Source: Bryobacteraceae bacterium (GTDB lineage: Bacteria; Acidobacteriota; Terriglobia; Bryobacterales; Bryobacteraceae). Taken from it: a DNA stretch of 18,876 bases. The translations under genes were made by a program, and so were the position numbers. Numbering within the stretch: the stretch's first letter is position 1; every line of letters starts with the position of its first letter. Of the stretch, positions 6,591-14,169 are shown piece after piece. The notes under the pieces were generated by a model. That model saw only the letters and a list, made by a program, of their open reading frames with translations, was not told the origin of the DNA and ran no database searches. Where the stretch lies: the NCBI GenBank assembly GCA_030044325.1, contig JASHWA010000104.1, positions 1 to 18,876 on the forward strand. Direction: 5' to 3'.

Positions 6591-6850
6591 CGGCGGCTCG
6601 GCACGGCCCGGCGAAAGCGCTGGACGCGGCGTTGAACGGTTTCGCCTTCATCCTCCCACGTAATTCCGGCGATGTTGGCAATGCCGCACATCCCATCAGT
6701 GTAGCCGTTCCAGAACCACGTTGCCGTCATTTTCATGGCACGCCAAGGTGACGGCTCACAGCGGACCCACTGTCGTTGGTTAGGAGTTCGCCGAATCGCT
6801 CGCCGCTCCCTTTGGTCGCGGTTCATTGCATACCCTATTAACTCACCACA
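6591..6850 (-). other. 260-nt gap within the glycan cluster, with possible asnB-like remnant
   Basis: This gap separates the heparinase-like gene from the GT4 gene. On the minus strand a 79-codon frame (6826-6587) ends with an ATGA overlap onto the GT4 start. Its middle reads MCGIANIAG from ATG 6690. That resembles the N-terminus of class II glutamine amidotransferases such as the cluster's own AsnB (MCGIAGVF), but the following 25 residues (WEDEGETVQRRVQ...) do not continue the family. The frame's first part overlaps a REP-like palindrome. It could be a decayed amidotransferase 5' end or chance. The gap probably also holds regulatory DNA; I see no clear promoter. Confidence 0.3.
6803..6821. 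repeat. REP-like extragenic palindrome
   Basis: The 19-nt sequence CCGCTCCCTTTGGTCGCGG folds on itself: CCGC pairs with GCGG, CC with GG around a TTT loop, separated by a symmetric TC/TC mismatch. The motif 'CCGCTCCCTT-x-x-GGTCGCGG' resembles extragenic palindromes I recall from Acidobacteriota genomes. That is recall, not a search. It is non-coding and located in the largest gap of the cluster. Confidence 0.45.
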
Positions 6851-8719
6851 CTAGGCTGAATCGTGGACGAGTTCGCGTCCGTTGACGATCAAGCGCGCGA
6901 AGTCACCGGCGCATTCCACCGTCAACTCCCGATCCGCGGCGCCGAGATCGAGTGCCGCGGCCATGGTCGCGGGAAGCTGCGATCGCTTCCTCACATGCAA
7001 GGCCACTCCAGCTTTCCGGGACGCGAATGCATCGGACCGGAAGTCAGAAATCAGCTCGGCGGGATCCGACGTGGCGATTCGCGGCCGGTCTTCCGCCGAG
7101 TCCAGATGCCAGAACTGTTCGATTTCATGCTCCCCAGGGAGGCCGGAGACTGCATCCACGATGAAGAGAAGATCGGGTTTTAGAAAATGGACCCGGCGGC
7201 GATGGAAGAAGCCGCTGAAGGCGCATTCGGTATCGAGAAAATCCCCAGTTTCCGTCGTCTTCCAATCGCGCAGGATCACTTTCGGCTGGTCCTTCCAGCG
7301 AAAAGGATTCACGGGCGCAGCCTGATCGAGACCGTCGATGCGGAGGGTGTTATGAGCGGCCGAACCGCGGAACCAGTTGCGCGCGGCGGCGTCTCCGACG
7401 TAAGTGTAGGTGCCCGGATCGATGAGGATTTCACGATCGCCGGCGCGTGCGACGATGCTCAACGTATCGGAATGGCTATGGCCTGAGCCCCACGGTCCGA
7501 ACGGGCCGGCGTCGATCAGTATATGCCGGTCGCCCGCCGTCATCACCGCCATTCCGCTTTCGGCGAACAGGCGGGAGCGAAGCGGCGCGCGCGCCGAGCC
7601 ATCGGCGCATCCGATCCACCAGGCCGCCAGCGCGAAAAGATCCTCGCGATCGTAGCTCCAGCGCGATGCGCCCAGCCAGGCGGCACAGGTCGCAAGCGTT
7701 GCGCGTGCGAAGCGCCGTCGGCACCCGAATGGATAAAAAAAACGGCCTCCATCATCGTCTCCGATGAAGGGCAGGGTTCGGGAAGGCCCTTGTATGGCTG
7801 CCAGATAATCCGCCATGAGCGCGATTTTTTCGCGATATTCTTTGCCGGCGCGGGCGAGGATACCGTGAAACAGGAACATATCGAGGGCGTAAACGTGGTA
7901 GTAGCTGGACTGCTCGAAATGCGCCCCGTCGGTTCGAACCTGGCGCTCGAGTTGTGCATTGACGATCTCAGCGCCGATTTCGCGCCAGCGCGCGGCGCGC
8001 GGAAACACAGGAAACAGCGCTCCCAAGGCGTGCAGCGCGACGGCTTCTCCCAACAGGTGGGTATTGGGCGAAAAATAAAAAGACAGATTGACTTCGATAA
8101 AGCGGCCGTGGCGCTCGAGCGATTCGAAAAAGCGTCCGCGCAGACGCGGCGGCATGTGCCGACCGGTAAGATGATAAATCCAAGTCCAGGAAAGCGCGCG
8201 AAATGCGACCTCGAGCGCGCTTGCCCAGTTGATTCCGCGCGCGAACGGATTGGCGTCCATCCAGCTTTCGAGTTCGCTCCAGATTTCGGTCAACAGCGCC
8301 GGGTCCGCGTCGAACCAATACAGCTGTGCCAGCAGGACGAGGTGCTGATGCCGATTCAGCTCCCAGATCACTTTGTGATCGCCCGCGCGGGCGGCGTCCA
8401 GATAAGGAACCAGGCGGAAATACGAAGCGCCGGTCTCCGGTCCGTTGACATAATCCTTGCGCCAGCGGATCTCGCGGCCGGTTTCGACCTTGAGCCCCAG
8501 AAGGGGGAAGCGGTGGGCCAGAATATCGCGCGCGTGAGAGCGCAACTCGTCCGGAAACGACGTGCCCGACAGGAGCGCTGCAACCTTCGCCGGCTCCGGC
8601 AACAGAGGCAGCGGAGCCGGAGCAATCTGTTCACTGAGGCGTGGGGGTGGAGCGGCCCACAGCACAAGATTGCGAAGCTCCTGGCGCAGGCGGTCGCGAA
8701 TTTCCCGGGGAGGCCGCAT
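6851..8719 (-). CDS. Heparinase II/III-like polysaccharide lyase family protein
   Basis: I chose ATG 8719, giving 622 aa. It overlaps the flippase stop as TAATG, while the longer form from 8791 would run 73 nt into the flippase gene. Residues about 60-370 fit the alpha/alpha toroid and the rest the beta-sandwich. Family motifs are visible: FSPNTHLLGEA (216-226), HFEQSSYYHVYALD (267-280) with the likely catalytic Tyr/His, GSGHSHSDTLS (411-421), and RGSAAHNTLRIDG (451-463). Known members cleave uronic-acid glycosidic bonds by beta-elimination. The N-terminus (MRPPREIRDRLRQELRN) has no signal peptide, so it is probably cytoplasmic or peripheral. That is odd for a degradative lyase but is seen for heparinase-like genes in exopolysaccharide operons. 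Its role may be trimming or quality control rather than nutrition; lyase activity is not proven. Confidence 0.88.
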   Translation of the reverse strand: MRPPREIRDRLRQELRNLVLWAAPPPRLSEQIAPAPLPLLPEPAKVAALLSGTSFPDELRSHARDILAHRFPLLGLKVETGREIRWRKDYVNGPETGASYFRLVPYLDAARAGDHKVIWELNRHQHLVLLAQLYWFDADPALLTEIWSELESWMDANPFARGINWASALEVAFRALSWTWIYHLTGRHMPPRLRGRFFESLERHGRFIEVNLSFYFSPNTHLLGEAVALHALGALFPVFPRAARWREIGAEIVNAQLERQVRTDGAHFEQSSYYHVYALDMFLFHGILARAGKEYREKIALMADYLAAIQGPSRTLPFIGDDDGGRFFYPFGCRRRFARATLATCAAWLGASRWSYDREDLFALAAWWIGCADGSARAPLRSRLFAESGMAVMTAGDRHILIDAGPFGPWGSGHSHSDTLSIVARAGDREILIDPGTYTYVGDAAARNWFRGSAAHNTLRIDGLDQAAPVNPFRWKDQPKVILRDWKTTETGDFLDTECAFSGFFHRRRVHFLKPDLLFIVDAVSGLPGEHEIEQFWHLDSAEDRPRIATSDPAELISDFRSDAFASRKAGVALHVRKRSQLPATMAAALDLGAADRELTVECAGDFARLIVNGRELVHDSA

Positions 8720-10275
8720 TACGCGGCGCTCAAACGAAGTTTTTGCGCGACCCACGATCGCATCAGCATGCGATGATCGGGAGGCACGCAAAGGAACACA
8801 GCCACGGCAAAATAGACCAAACCGATAATTGCGACCGAGGCTCCGATTTGCATCCAGTTACGACCGGTCAACCAGAAAGATTTCAGCAGCACGGCCACGA
8901 GCGCTGCCGGAATCCCGGAAACGACGGGCCAAAAGTAGGTAGAAAAGACGAAGCCTCCAAAAGAGAATCCGACTTCACGGCTGACCAGCCAGGGGGTAAC
9001 CAGGCCACGATTGATCGTCATCAAAACCGAGATCACGATGGCGGCTCCGGTGATCCCGTGACGAGGGATCACCCATAAAAGGAAACCCAGGCACAAAACC
9101 GCTTCGGCGATCATGCTGCGCGCATACGCCTGATGGCGTCCCATACCCTGTAACAGCATCCAGGAGCTGAACTGCCCGATCACGCCGATCATGTAGCCGA
9201 CGAGGAGAATCCGCAGCAGCGGCGCGCTGTAGGCGGCAATCGACGGCACCCACAAACGAAAGATGGCGTCTCCAAATACCCACAGGGCGATCGCGACCGG
9301 CATAAACAGCGTCACGCAGTAACGGTTGGTGAAGACCGCGAGGTGCGGCAGGTGACGATTGTCTCCGCGAGCCTGGAGTTCGGCGGTGTTGGCGTTGGTA
9401 ATGACGCCGACGCGGCCAACCGCCTCTCCGCTGTACTGCAACAGCCGGTTGGGGGCCGCAAAATAACCGGCAAAAGCGGCGGGAAGGAAGTGCCCGATCA
9501 GAAGCGGAGGACTTTGGGTCAGAATCATGTTTGCGATGCTCACCAGGAAGGTGTGAATTCCGAAGTTCCCCATTTTCTTGAACACGGCAAGGCTCGCAAA
9601 TCGCGGAGACAAATGCAGCTGCGGAAAAATATGTCGAAATAGCAAGAAATAGAGAATGTATCCCAGGATTTGGCTGCTGATGGTCAGGATTCCTATCTCC
9701 ACCAATCCCCGCCCGAGATAGAGGAGAATCGCGGTCCCGGTTACACGATAAACGATCGTGATCACACCGGCTTTGTTGGAAAGATCGAAGCGCTGCACTG
9801 CTTCGAGGGATGCCGCGAAATTCTGAAATACGAAACCCAGGCACCAGCTCATCGAAACCAGCAGCACCAGGGTTCGGAAGGAATGTGCATATGCGGGCGA
9901 AATCTTGAAAAACCGGTCGAGATAAGCCGAGCCCATCAGGGTCGCCGCGTACAGCACCGTGGCCACGAGCGCCGCGTAGGAGACCACGGTATTGAGAACC
10001 TCATTCACCCGCACGGGCTCACCGGTCGCCCAATAGTGAGCCACATATTTGACGGTGGCGGAGCGGAAGCCTAAGTCGAAGAACGCATAATTTTCCACCA
10101 AGGCAAAGGAGAGCACCCAGATGCCGTAAGCCTCGGCGCCAAGTTTGGCGATCAGGTAGGGAGAAATCAGCAGGCCCGCGATGAGCGTCGCGCCCACGCC
10201 AACCCAATTCCACAAAAGGTTAACGATAAAGCGCTTGCCGCGGCGAACGGCTTGATCCTGCTCTACTGCTGACAT
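8719..10275 (-). CDS. wzx: Wzx-type oligosaccharide flippase (MATE/MOP superfamily)
   Basis: This 518-aa protein has about 12-14 hydrophobic helices. The opening FIVNLLWNWVGVGATLIAG (16-34), followed by LLISPYLIAKLGAEAYGIWVL, is characteristic of polysaccharide transporters of the MOP exporter superfamily. Later segments include GNFGIHTFLVSIANMILTQ and the loop LPAAFAGYFAAPNRLLQY, typical of the family's second half. It would flip undecaprenyl-diphosphate-linked repeat units across the inner membrane. The ATG at 10275 overlaps the asnB-like gene by 13 nt, and its stop overlaps the heparinase-like start by 1 nt, so all three are probably co-translated. The repeat-unit structure cannot be read from the protein. 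The gene symbol denotes a functional class, not a specific orthologue. Confidence 0.9.
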   Translation of the reverse strand: MSAVEQDQAVRRGKRFIVNLLWNWVGVGATLIAGLLISPYLIAKLGAEAYGIWVLSFALVENYAFFDLGFRSATVKYVAHYWATGEPVRVNEVLNTVVSYAALVATVLYAATLMGSAYLDRFFKISPAYAHSFRTLVLLVSMSWCLGFVFQNFAASLEAVQRFDLSNKAGVITIVYRVTGTAILLYLGRGLVEIGILTISSQILGYILYFLLFRHIFPQLHLSPRFASLAVFKKMGNFGIHTFLVSIANMILTQSPPLLIGHFLPAAFAGYFAAPNRLLQYSGEAVGRVGVITNANTAELQARGDNRHLPHLAVFTNRYCVTLFMPVAIALWVFGDAIFRLWVPSIAAYSAPLLRILLVGYMIGVIGQFSSWMLLQGMGRHQAYARSMIAEAVLCLGFLLWVIPRHGITGAAIVISVLMTINRGLVTPWLVSREVGFSFGGFVFSTYFWPVVSGIPAALVAVLLKSFWLTGRNWMQIGASVAIIGLVYFAVAVFLCVPPDHRMLMRSWVAQKLRLSAA

Positions 10276-12170
10276 GAGGTAAGTTGGCCGGCGGAGAGCG
10301 GTTGCGCGACGGCAGCTTCAAATTCGCGGAGCCACATTTCCAGCATCAGGAGAATCCACAGCCATTGAGAATTGTCGCGCCGGCCGGAGGCATGCTCGCG
10401 CAGCATCGCCTCCAGGAACTCGCGCGCCACAATCCCCCGATTGAGGAAGCGCGGTCCGGCCAAACTGTCCCACAGCAGGTCTCGCAGGGGGCCGCGGAAC
10501 CAGATCGCGACGGGAACGGCGAAACCCATTTTCTTGCGGTGGACGATGGGCGCCGGAAGGCGATCGCCGAGCGCATGGAGCAGAATGCGCTTCCCGGCGC
10601 CGCCACGAATCTTCCAGGCGTGCGGGATGTGGGCGGCAAGCTGGGCCAGCCGTGTATCGAGCATCGGGCAACGCACCTCCAGAGACTTGGCCATCGACAT
10701 GCGATCCACTTTGACCAGCATGTCCCCGGTCAACTTGGCGGTGGCTTCGAAGTACATCGCCTGGCTCAGAATCCCCGCATCGTTCGGGGGGATGCAATCG
10801 GAAAACGCCTCGCGCAGCGCATGCTCGCCATCCTCGAGCAGCCAGCCGGGCTCGAAAAGATTGCGGCGAAGGAAATACGGCGCGCTGTTATTTTCGAAAT
10901 ATCGCTCCAGGGCCGAAGGCCGGCTCATCATCCGCAAATAGTTCTTGCCCAGGGCGGAGTAGGGCAGGCGGTCGGCGGCAGACGAGATCAGACGGCGAGC
11001 GAAGCGCGGAATGCGGTCCATCCAGGCGCTGCTTTCGATGGCGAAGAAGCTTTCGTAGCCTCCGAAGAGTTCGTCGCCGCCATCGCCGGTCAGGCAGACT
11101 TTGACGTGCTGCGCCGCGAATTCAGAGACCAGATAAGTGGGAATCGCCGCCATATCCCCGAACGGTTCGTCGAAATGATGCAGGATTCGGGAGACGAGAT
11201 CCATCGAGTCCGGCCGGACGAGGAGTTCGTGGTGCTCGGTGGCATACTGGCGCGCCACCTCTCTGGCGTAGGGCAGCTCGTTGAACCCGGCTTCCTCGAA
11301 CCCGATGGAGAAGGTTTTCACGGGCCCGGAAGATTGCCGAGCCATGGAAGCCACGACCAGGCTCGAATCGATTCCGCCGCTGAGGAACGCGCCGAGAGGC
11401 ACATCGGCGATCATGCGGAGGCGCACGGATTCGTCGAAAATCTCCCGAAGCTTCGAGCAGGCATCGCTTTCAGTGAGATCGGGCGCCGGCTGAGCGGCGG
11501 GGACCGGCAATTTCCAGAAGCGGCCTTGCTCGATCCGGCCGTCGGCATCACATCTCATCCAGGAGCCGGGCGCAAGCTTGCGGATCGCGCGATATGGCGT
11601 CCATGGATCCGGAATATAGGAGAACTGAAGATACAGGCGAAGCGCGTAGGGATCGAGCTCGAGAGGAACGCCCGCGGCGCGCAAGCACTTGAGCTCGCTC
11701 GCGAAATACAATCCCGCGGAGGTGTCGGCAACATAGAGCGGTTTTTTTCCGAACGGATCACGCACAAGCCATAAGCATTGGGAGCGCGCGTCCCACAAAG
11801 CGTAGGCGAACATGCCACGCAGCTTGCCGAGGCCCTCGACCCCGTACTCTTCATGAAGATGGATCAGCGTTTCGGTGTCGCTCGACGTGGCGAAACGATG
11901 TCCGCGCCGCAGCAGGTCCTCACGGAGCTCCTGATAATTATAGATTTCTCCGTTGAAAACGATCCAAAGGGACCCATCTTCATTGGAAATGGGTTGATGG
12001 CCGGTGTGCAGGTCGATAATGCTGAGGCGGCGCATGCCCAGGCCGCAGCGGCGATCGATATGGTAGCCCTCGTCATCCGGTCCGCGATGCCGGATCTGGT
12101 CGCACATGGCGCGAATTCCGCTTAGCTGCGCGCCGTCGCGACGAAAAAAAACTCCGGCAATGCCGCACAT
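10263..12170 (-). CDS. asnB: Asparagine synthase (glutamine-hydrolysing)-like amidotransferase
   Basis: This 635-aa protein has a complete N-terminal class II glutaminase domain: Met removed to expose Cys2, RHRGPDDEG (28-35), RRLSIIDL (47-54), and the NGEIYNYQ substrate loop (73-80). The C-terminal ATP-pyrophosphatase domain has the PP-loop SGGIDSS (264-270) and TGDGGDELFGGY (361-372). Asparagine synthetase makes Asn from Asp, ATP and Gln, but paralogues in polysaccharide loci are thought to amidate sugar carboxylates such as uronic acids. Here it heads the glycan cluster, overlapping the flippase by 13 nt, which favours a sugar-modifying role; housekeeping Asn synthesis cannot be excluded. 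A GATAAT box about 15 nt upstream of the ATG on the minus strand could be its -10. No strong ribosome site is seen. Confidence 0.93.
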   Translation of the reverse strand: MCGIAGVFFRRDGAQLSGIRAMCDQIRHRGPDDEGYHIDRRCGLGMRRLSIIDLHTGHQPISNEDGSLWIVFNGEIYNYQELREDLLRRGHRFATSSDTETLIHLHEEYGVEGLGKLRGMFAYALWDARSQCLWLVRDPFGKKPLYVADTSAGLYFASELKCLRAAGVPLELDPYALRLYLQFSYIPDPWTPYRAIRKLAPGSWMRCDADGRIEQGRFWKLPVPAAQPAPDLTESDACSKLREIFDESVRLRMIADVPLGAFLSGGIDSSLVVASMARQSSGPVKTFSIGFEEAGFNELPYAREVARQYATEHHELLVRPDSMDLVSRILHHFDEPFGDMAAIPTYLVSEFAAQHVKVCLTGDGGDELFGGYESFFAIESSAWMDRIPRFARRLISSAADRLPYSALGKNYLRMMSRPSALERYFENNSAPYFLRRNLFEPGWLLEDGEHALREAFSDCIPPNDAGILSQAMYFEATAKLTGDMLVKVDRMSMAKSLEVRCPMLDTRLAQLAAHIPHAWKIRGGAGKRILLHALGDRLPAPIVHRKKMGFAVPVAIWFRGPLRDLLWDSLAGPRFLNRGIVAREFLEAMLREHASGRRDNSQWLWILLMLEMWLREFEAAVAQPLSAGQLTSCQQ

Positions 12171-12218
12171 ACCGAATCTTCGTCATTATCGCAAACTAAC
12201 GGCTACAATATCAGTACG
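12171..12218. promoter_or_regulatory. 48-bp divergent promoter region (asnB-like / deacetylase)
   Basis: Two genes diverge from this short gap. On the minus strand GATAAT (complement of 12185-12190) is a plausible -10 for asnB. On the plus strand TACAAT (12204-12209) is a plausible -10 for the deacetylase. Neither has a good -35 at 17 nt. Both would give very short leaders. The boxes are read by eye only. Confidence 0.35.
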
Positions 12219-13205
12219 TTGTGGAATCGGGCAAACGGGCGCATCGCGGAAGCGCTGTTTCATTATGCAGGCGGCACATGGTGGACGCGGCGCGGGCTGC
12301 GCAACTCGGTGCGGATCCTGATGTACCATCGTTTCCCGGACGCATCCGGTTTCATCGAGCAGTGCGCCCACCTGAGGGAGTGCTATCGGCCCATTTCGCT
12401 CAGCGCGGCGGTGAGCGCCATCCGTTCCGGTGGGCCGATTCCGGAGCGCGCAGTCGTTGTGACCGTGGATGACGGGTATCGGGATTTCCTCGAAAGGGCC
12501 TTCCCGGCGCTCAGTTCGCACGGAATTCCGGCGACCGTTTTCCTGACAACGGATCTTCCAGACCGCAAGACATGGCTGTGGGTCGATCAGGTCAGCCATT
12601 GCGTGCGGAACGCGCGGGTTCGCGAACTGGCCGCCAGTATCGGCGATCCGCAGACGTGGAAGTTCGACAGCGACGGCGCGCGCGAGCGGGCGGCTCTATC
12701 CATTAAAGAGGCGCTCAAGAAGGTTTCCGACCAGGAGCGGGTCGACTGGCTCAAGAAGCTTCCAGGCTTGCTAAGAGTCGAGCTTCCCGACCGGCCGCCG
12801 CCTTCGTACGCGCCTCTCGAGTGGGACGACGTTCGATTCCTTTCCACACGCGGGGTCGAGTTCGGGGCGCATACACGCACGCATCCGATTCTTTCCCGGT
12901 TAGAGCGGCACGAGCAGTTGGAAAGCGAAATCTGCGGATCCAAAACACGGATTGAAGCGGAGACACAGGCGAGAGTGCGGCACTTCTGTTATCCGAACGG
13001 ACACCGGGCGGATTATACCGCCAGCGCGATTGAGATCGTGAAGGATGCCGGTTTTGAATCGGCGGTGACGGCGGGCCAGGGCGTAAACCACAGCGGGGCC
13101 GATGTGTTTGAATTGCGCCGAATCGGCGTTGAGCCGCGTGAGACTTTGATGCGCTTCGCGCGCGTGGTGGCCGGCTATGGGCTCAAAACGCGCGACAACG
13201 CGTGA
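12219..13205 (+). CDS. NodB-family polysaccharide deacetylase (CE4-like)
   Basis: This 328-aa protein has the key NodB motifs. TVDDG (82-86) carries the catalytic and metal-binding Asp pair. HTRTH (218-222) is the HxxxH metal site. FCYPNG (256-261) corresponds to the motif-3 RxPY/YPxG region. RILMYHRF (32-39) is the usual first strand. CE4 enzymes remove N- or O-acetyl groups from amino-sugar polymers. A helical insert (about 125-195) between motifs 1 and 2 makes it longer than the minimal domain. No signal peptide is apparent, so it may act on lipid-linked intermediates in the cytoplasm or be membrane-peripheral. The start is TTG 12219; no in-frame ATG or GTG comes before the MYHRF strand. 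It diverges from the asnB-like gene, which links it to the same glycan locus. Confidence 0.87.
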   Translation: MWNRANGRIAEALFHYAGGTWWTRRGLRNSVRILMYHRFPDASGFIEQCAHLRECYRPISLSAAVSAIRSGGPIPERAVVVTVDDGYRDFLERAFPALSSHGIPATVFLTTDLPDRKTWLWVDQVSHCVRNARVRELAASIGDPQTWKFDSDGARERAALSIKEALKKVSDQERVDWLKKLPGLLRVELPDRPPPSYAPLEWDDVRFLSTRGVEFGAHTRTHPILSRLERHEQLESEICGSKTRIEAETQARVRHFCYPNGHRADYTASAIEIVKDAGFESAVTAGQGVNHSGADVFELRRIGVEPRETLMRFARVVAGYGLKTRDNA

Positions 13206-13210
13206 TTCTC

Positions 13211-13242
13211 GCGCAAATTTCGGCGCGAATTTCGCCTCTTTT
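13211..13242 (+). terminator. Probable intrinsic terminator after the deacetylase gene
   Basis: GCG(C)AAATT (13211-13219) pairs with AATTTCGC (13228-13235) in an 8-bp stem with one bulged C and an 8-nt loop. The T-rich run CTCTTTT follows. It begins 5 nt after the deacetylase stop. The stem is modest but position and T-tract fit. Direct repeats GCGCAAATTTC/GCGCGAATTTC are an alternative reading of the same bases. Confidence 0.5.
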
Positions 13243-13312
13243 CGTGTACATAGCGCCTTGCGCGATCGTATTCGCGATAGGTCTGAGCTAAGTTCGGGGC
13301 GGGCAGAAACCA
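13243..13312 (+). other. Upstream region of the secreted-protein pair
   Basis: This 70-nt stretch lies between the probable terminator and the ATG at 13313. It probably contains the promoter for the two secreted-protein genes, but I see no convincing -10/-35 pair. GGGGCGGG at about 13296-13303 is a possible but imperfect ribosome site. Confidence 0.3.
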
Positions 13313-14161
13313 ATGCGGAAACAGATTTGTCGAACGATTTTATGCACGATCAGCCTCGTGCTGGTCTCGGGCCAGACGGCCGTTAACCTGCCGAAACAGA
13401 GCAAGGACCCCGATTTCTCCTCCTTCTCCGGCACCAAGCCTGTTCAGACCGGGACGGCGCTTCCGGCGACGTGCACGACGGGCCAGCTCTTCTTTCTGGC
13501 CGGGGCGGCGGGTTCGAACGTTTACGGGTGCACGTCAACGAATACCTGGAGTCTCGAAGCCGGCGGCTCGGGTGGAAGCGGTGGCGCGTCGGTGGCCAGT
13601 CAACTCGGAGATTTTGCCGTGACGCGCACCAGCTCCGCGGTGCTTACGATCGCCGCGGCGTGCACCTCGGCGACGCCGTGCAATATCCGCTTTGGAACCC
13701 AGGTGTACACGTTCTTGAGCGGCGGCACGGTCACGCTTTCGAGCGGAACCGGGACGGCTTATATCTACATTTCCAGCACCGGCGTGTTGACCGTTGGACA
13801 TAACGTGACGGCCACATGTTCGAGCGGGTGCACCACGCAATCCGGGGTGACCGCGTTCCCGTTGAATTCGCTTCCGCTGTTCACCTGGACGGCAACCAGC
13901 GGCGCGTGGAGCGCGACCGGCGCGGATTTTCGGGCATTTCTCAGCACGCAGACGCTGGCATCGGGCGCAGGAATTCAGCTCACGCAAACGCCCGGACAGA
14001 ACACCTTGCAGACGGACCCGACAGTGGTTGGATTGCGGGTCGCCGTGCCCTCGACGTCTTCGTCGTCCTGCGTCGCGGGAACCTGGGCAACCGACGGCAC
14101 TTATTATTACCTTTGCGTGAACACGAACACGTGGATGCGCGCGCTATTGGAAACGTTCTAG
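13313..14161 (+). CDS. Secreted Ser/Thr/Gly-rich protein with paired 'TNTW' Cys motifs
   Basis: This 282-aa protein has a Sec signal peptide: KQ-CR start, hydrophobic ILCTISLVLVSG (9-20), likely cut near residues 20-24. Two related short motifs flank the protein: C54-TTGQLFFLAGAAGSNVYGC followed by TSTNTW (about 54-79), and C253-VAGTWATDGTYYYLC followed by VNTNTW (about 253-274), ending MRALLETF. After the first copy comes a flexible AGGSGGSGGAS linker (83-93). The middle is beta-rich, with CTSATPC and CSSGC Cys pairs (117-123, 169-173). The motif style recalls small surface or tail-fibre-like modules in Acidobacteriota proteins, from memory. No enzyme residues are visible. The stop (TAG) overlaps the ribosome site of the next gene, suggesting coupled expression with the large secreted protein. 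Function is unknown. Confidence 0.75.
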   Translation: MRKQICRTILCTISLVLVSGQTAVNLPKQSKDPDFSSFSGTKPVQTGTALPATCTTGQLFFLAGAAGSNVYGCTSTNTWSLEAGGSGGSGGASVASQLGDFAVTRTSSAVLTIAAACTSATPCNIRFGTQVYTFLSGGTVTLSSGTGTAYIYISSTGVLTVGHNVTATCSSGCTTQSGVTAFPLNSLPLFTWTATSGAWSATGADFRAFLSTQTLASGAGIQLTQTPGQNTLQTDPTVVGLRVAVPSTSSSSCVAGTWATDGTYYYLCVNTNTWMRALLETF

Positions 14162-14164
14162 GGG
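14160..14164 (+). promoter_or_regulatory. Ribosome binding site AGGGG overlapping the preceding stop
   Basis: AGGGG lies 5 nt before ATG 14170 and shares its first two bases with the TAG stop of the 282-aa protein gene. It decides the start of the large secreted protein, rejecting the much longer open frame that begins at 13816 inside the preceding gene. Confidence 0.6.
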
Positions 14165-14169
14165 CTACA

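Noticed and set aside
7523..8776. 417-codon open frame on the plus strand
   Set aside because: It is antisense to the heparinase-like gene, which has full family motifs. The frame is a by-product of GC-rich codon use and matches no family.
8720..8791. Longer start for the heparinase-like gene at 8791
   Set aside because: It would overlap the flippase by 73 nt and add a random-looking Arg/Ser-rich stretch. ATG 8719 gives a TAATG junction.
10284..11774. 496-codon open frame on the plus strand
   Set aside because: It is antisense to the asnB-like gene, whose catalytic motifs are intact. The translated residues show no domain pattern.
13816..14169. Upstream extension of the large secreted protein frame
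   Set aside because: This stretch overlaps the 282-aa secreted protein gene in another frame. A ribosome site and signal peptide both place the start at 14170.
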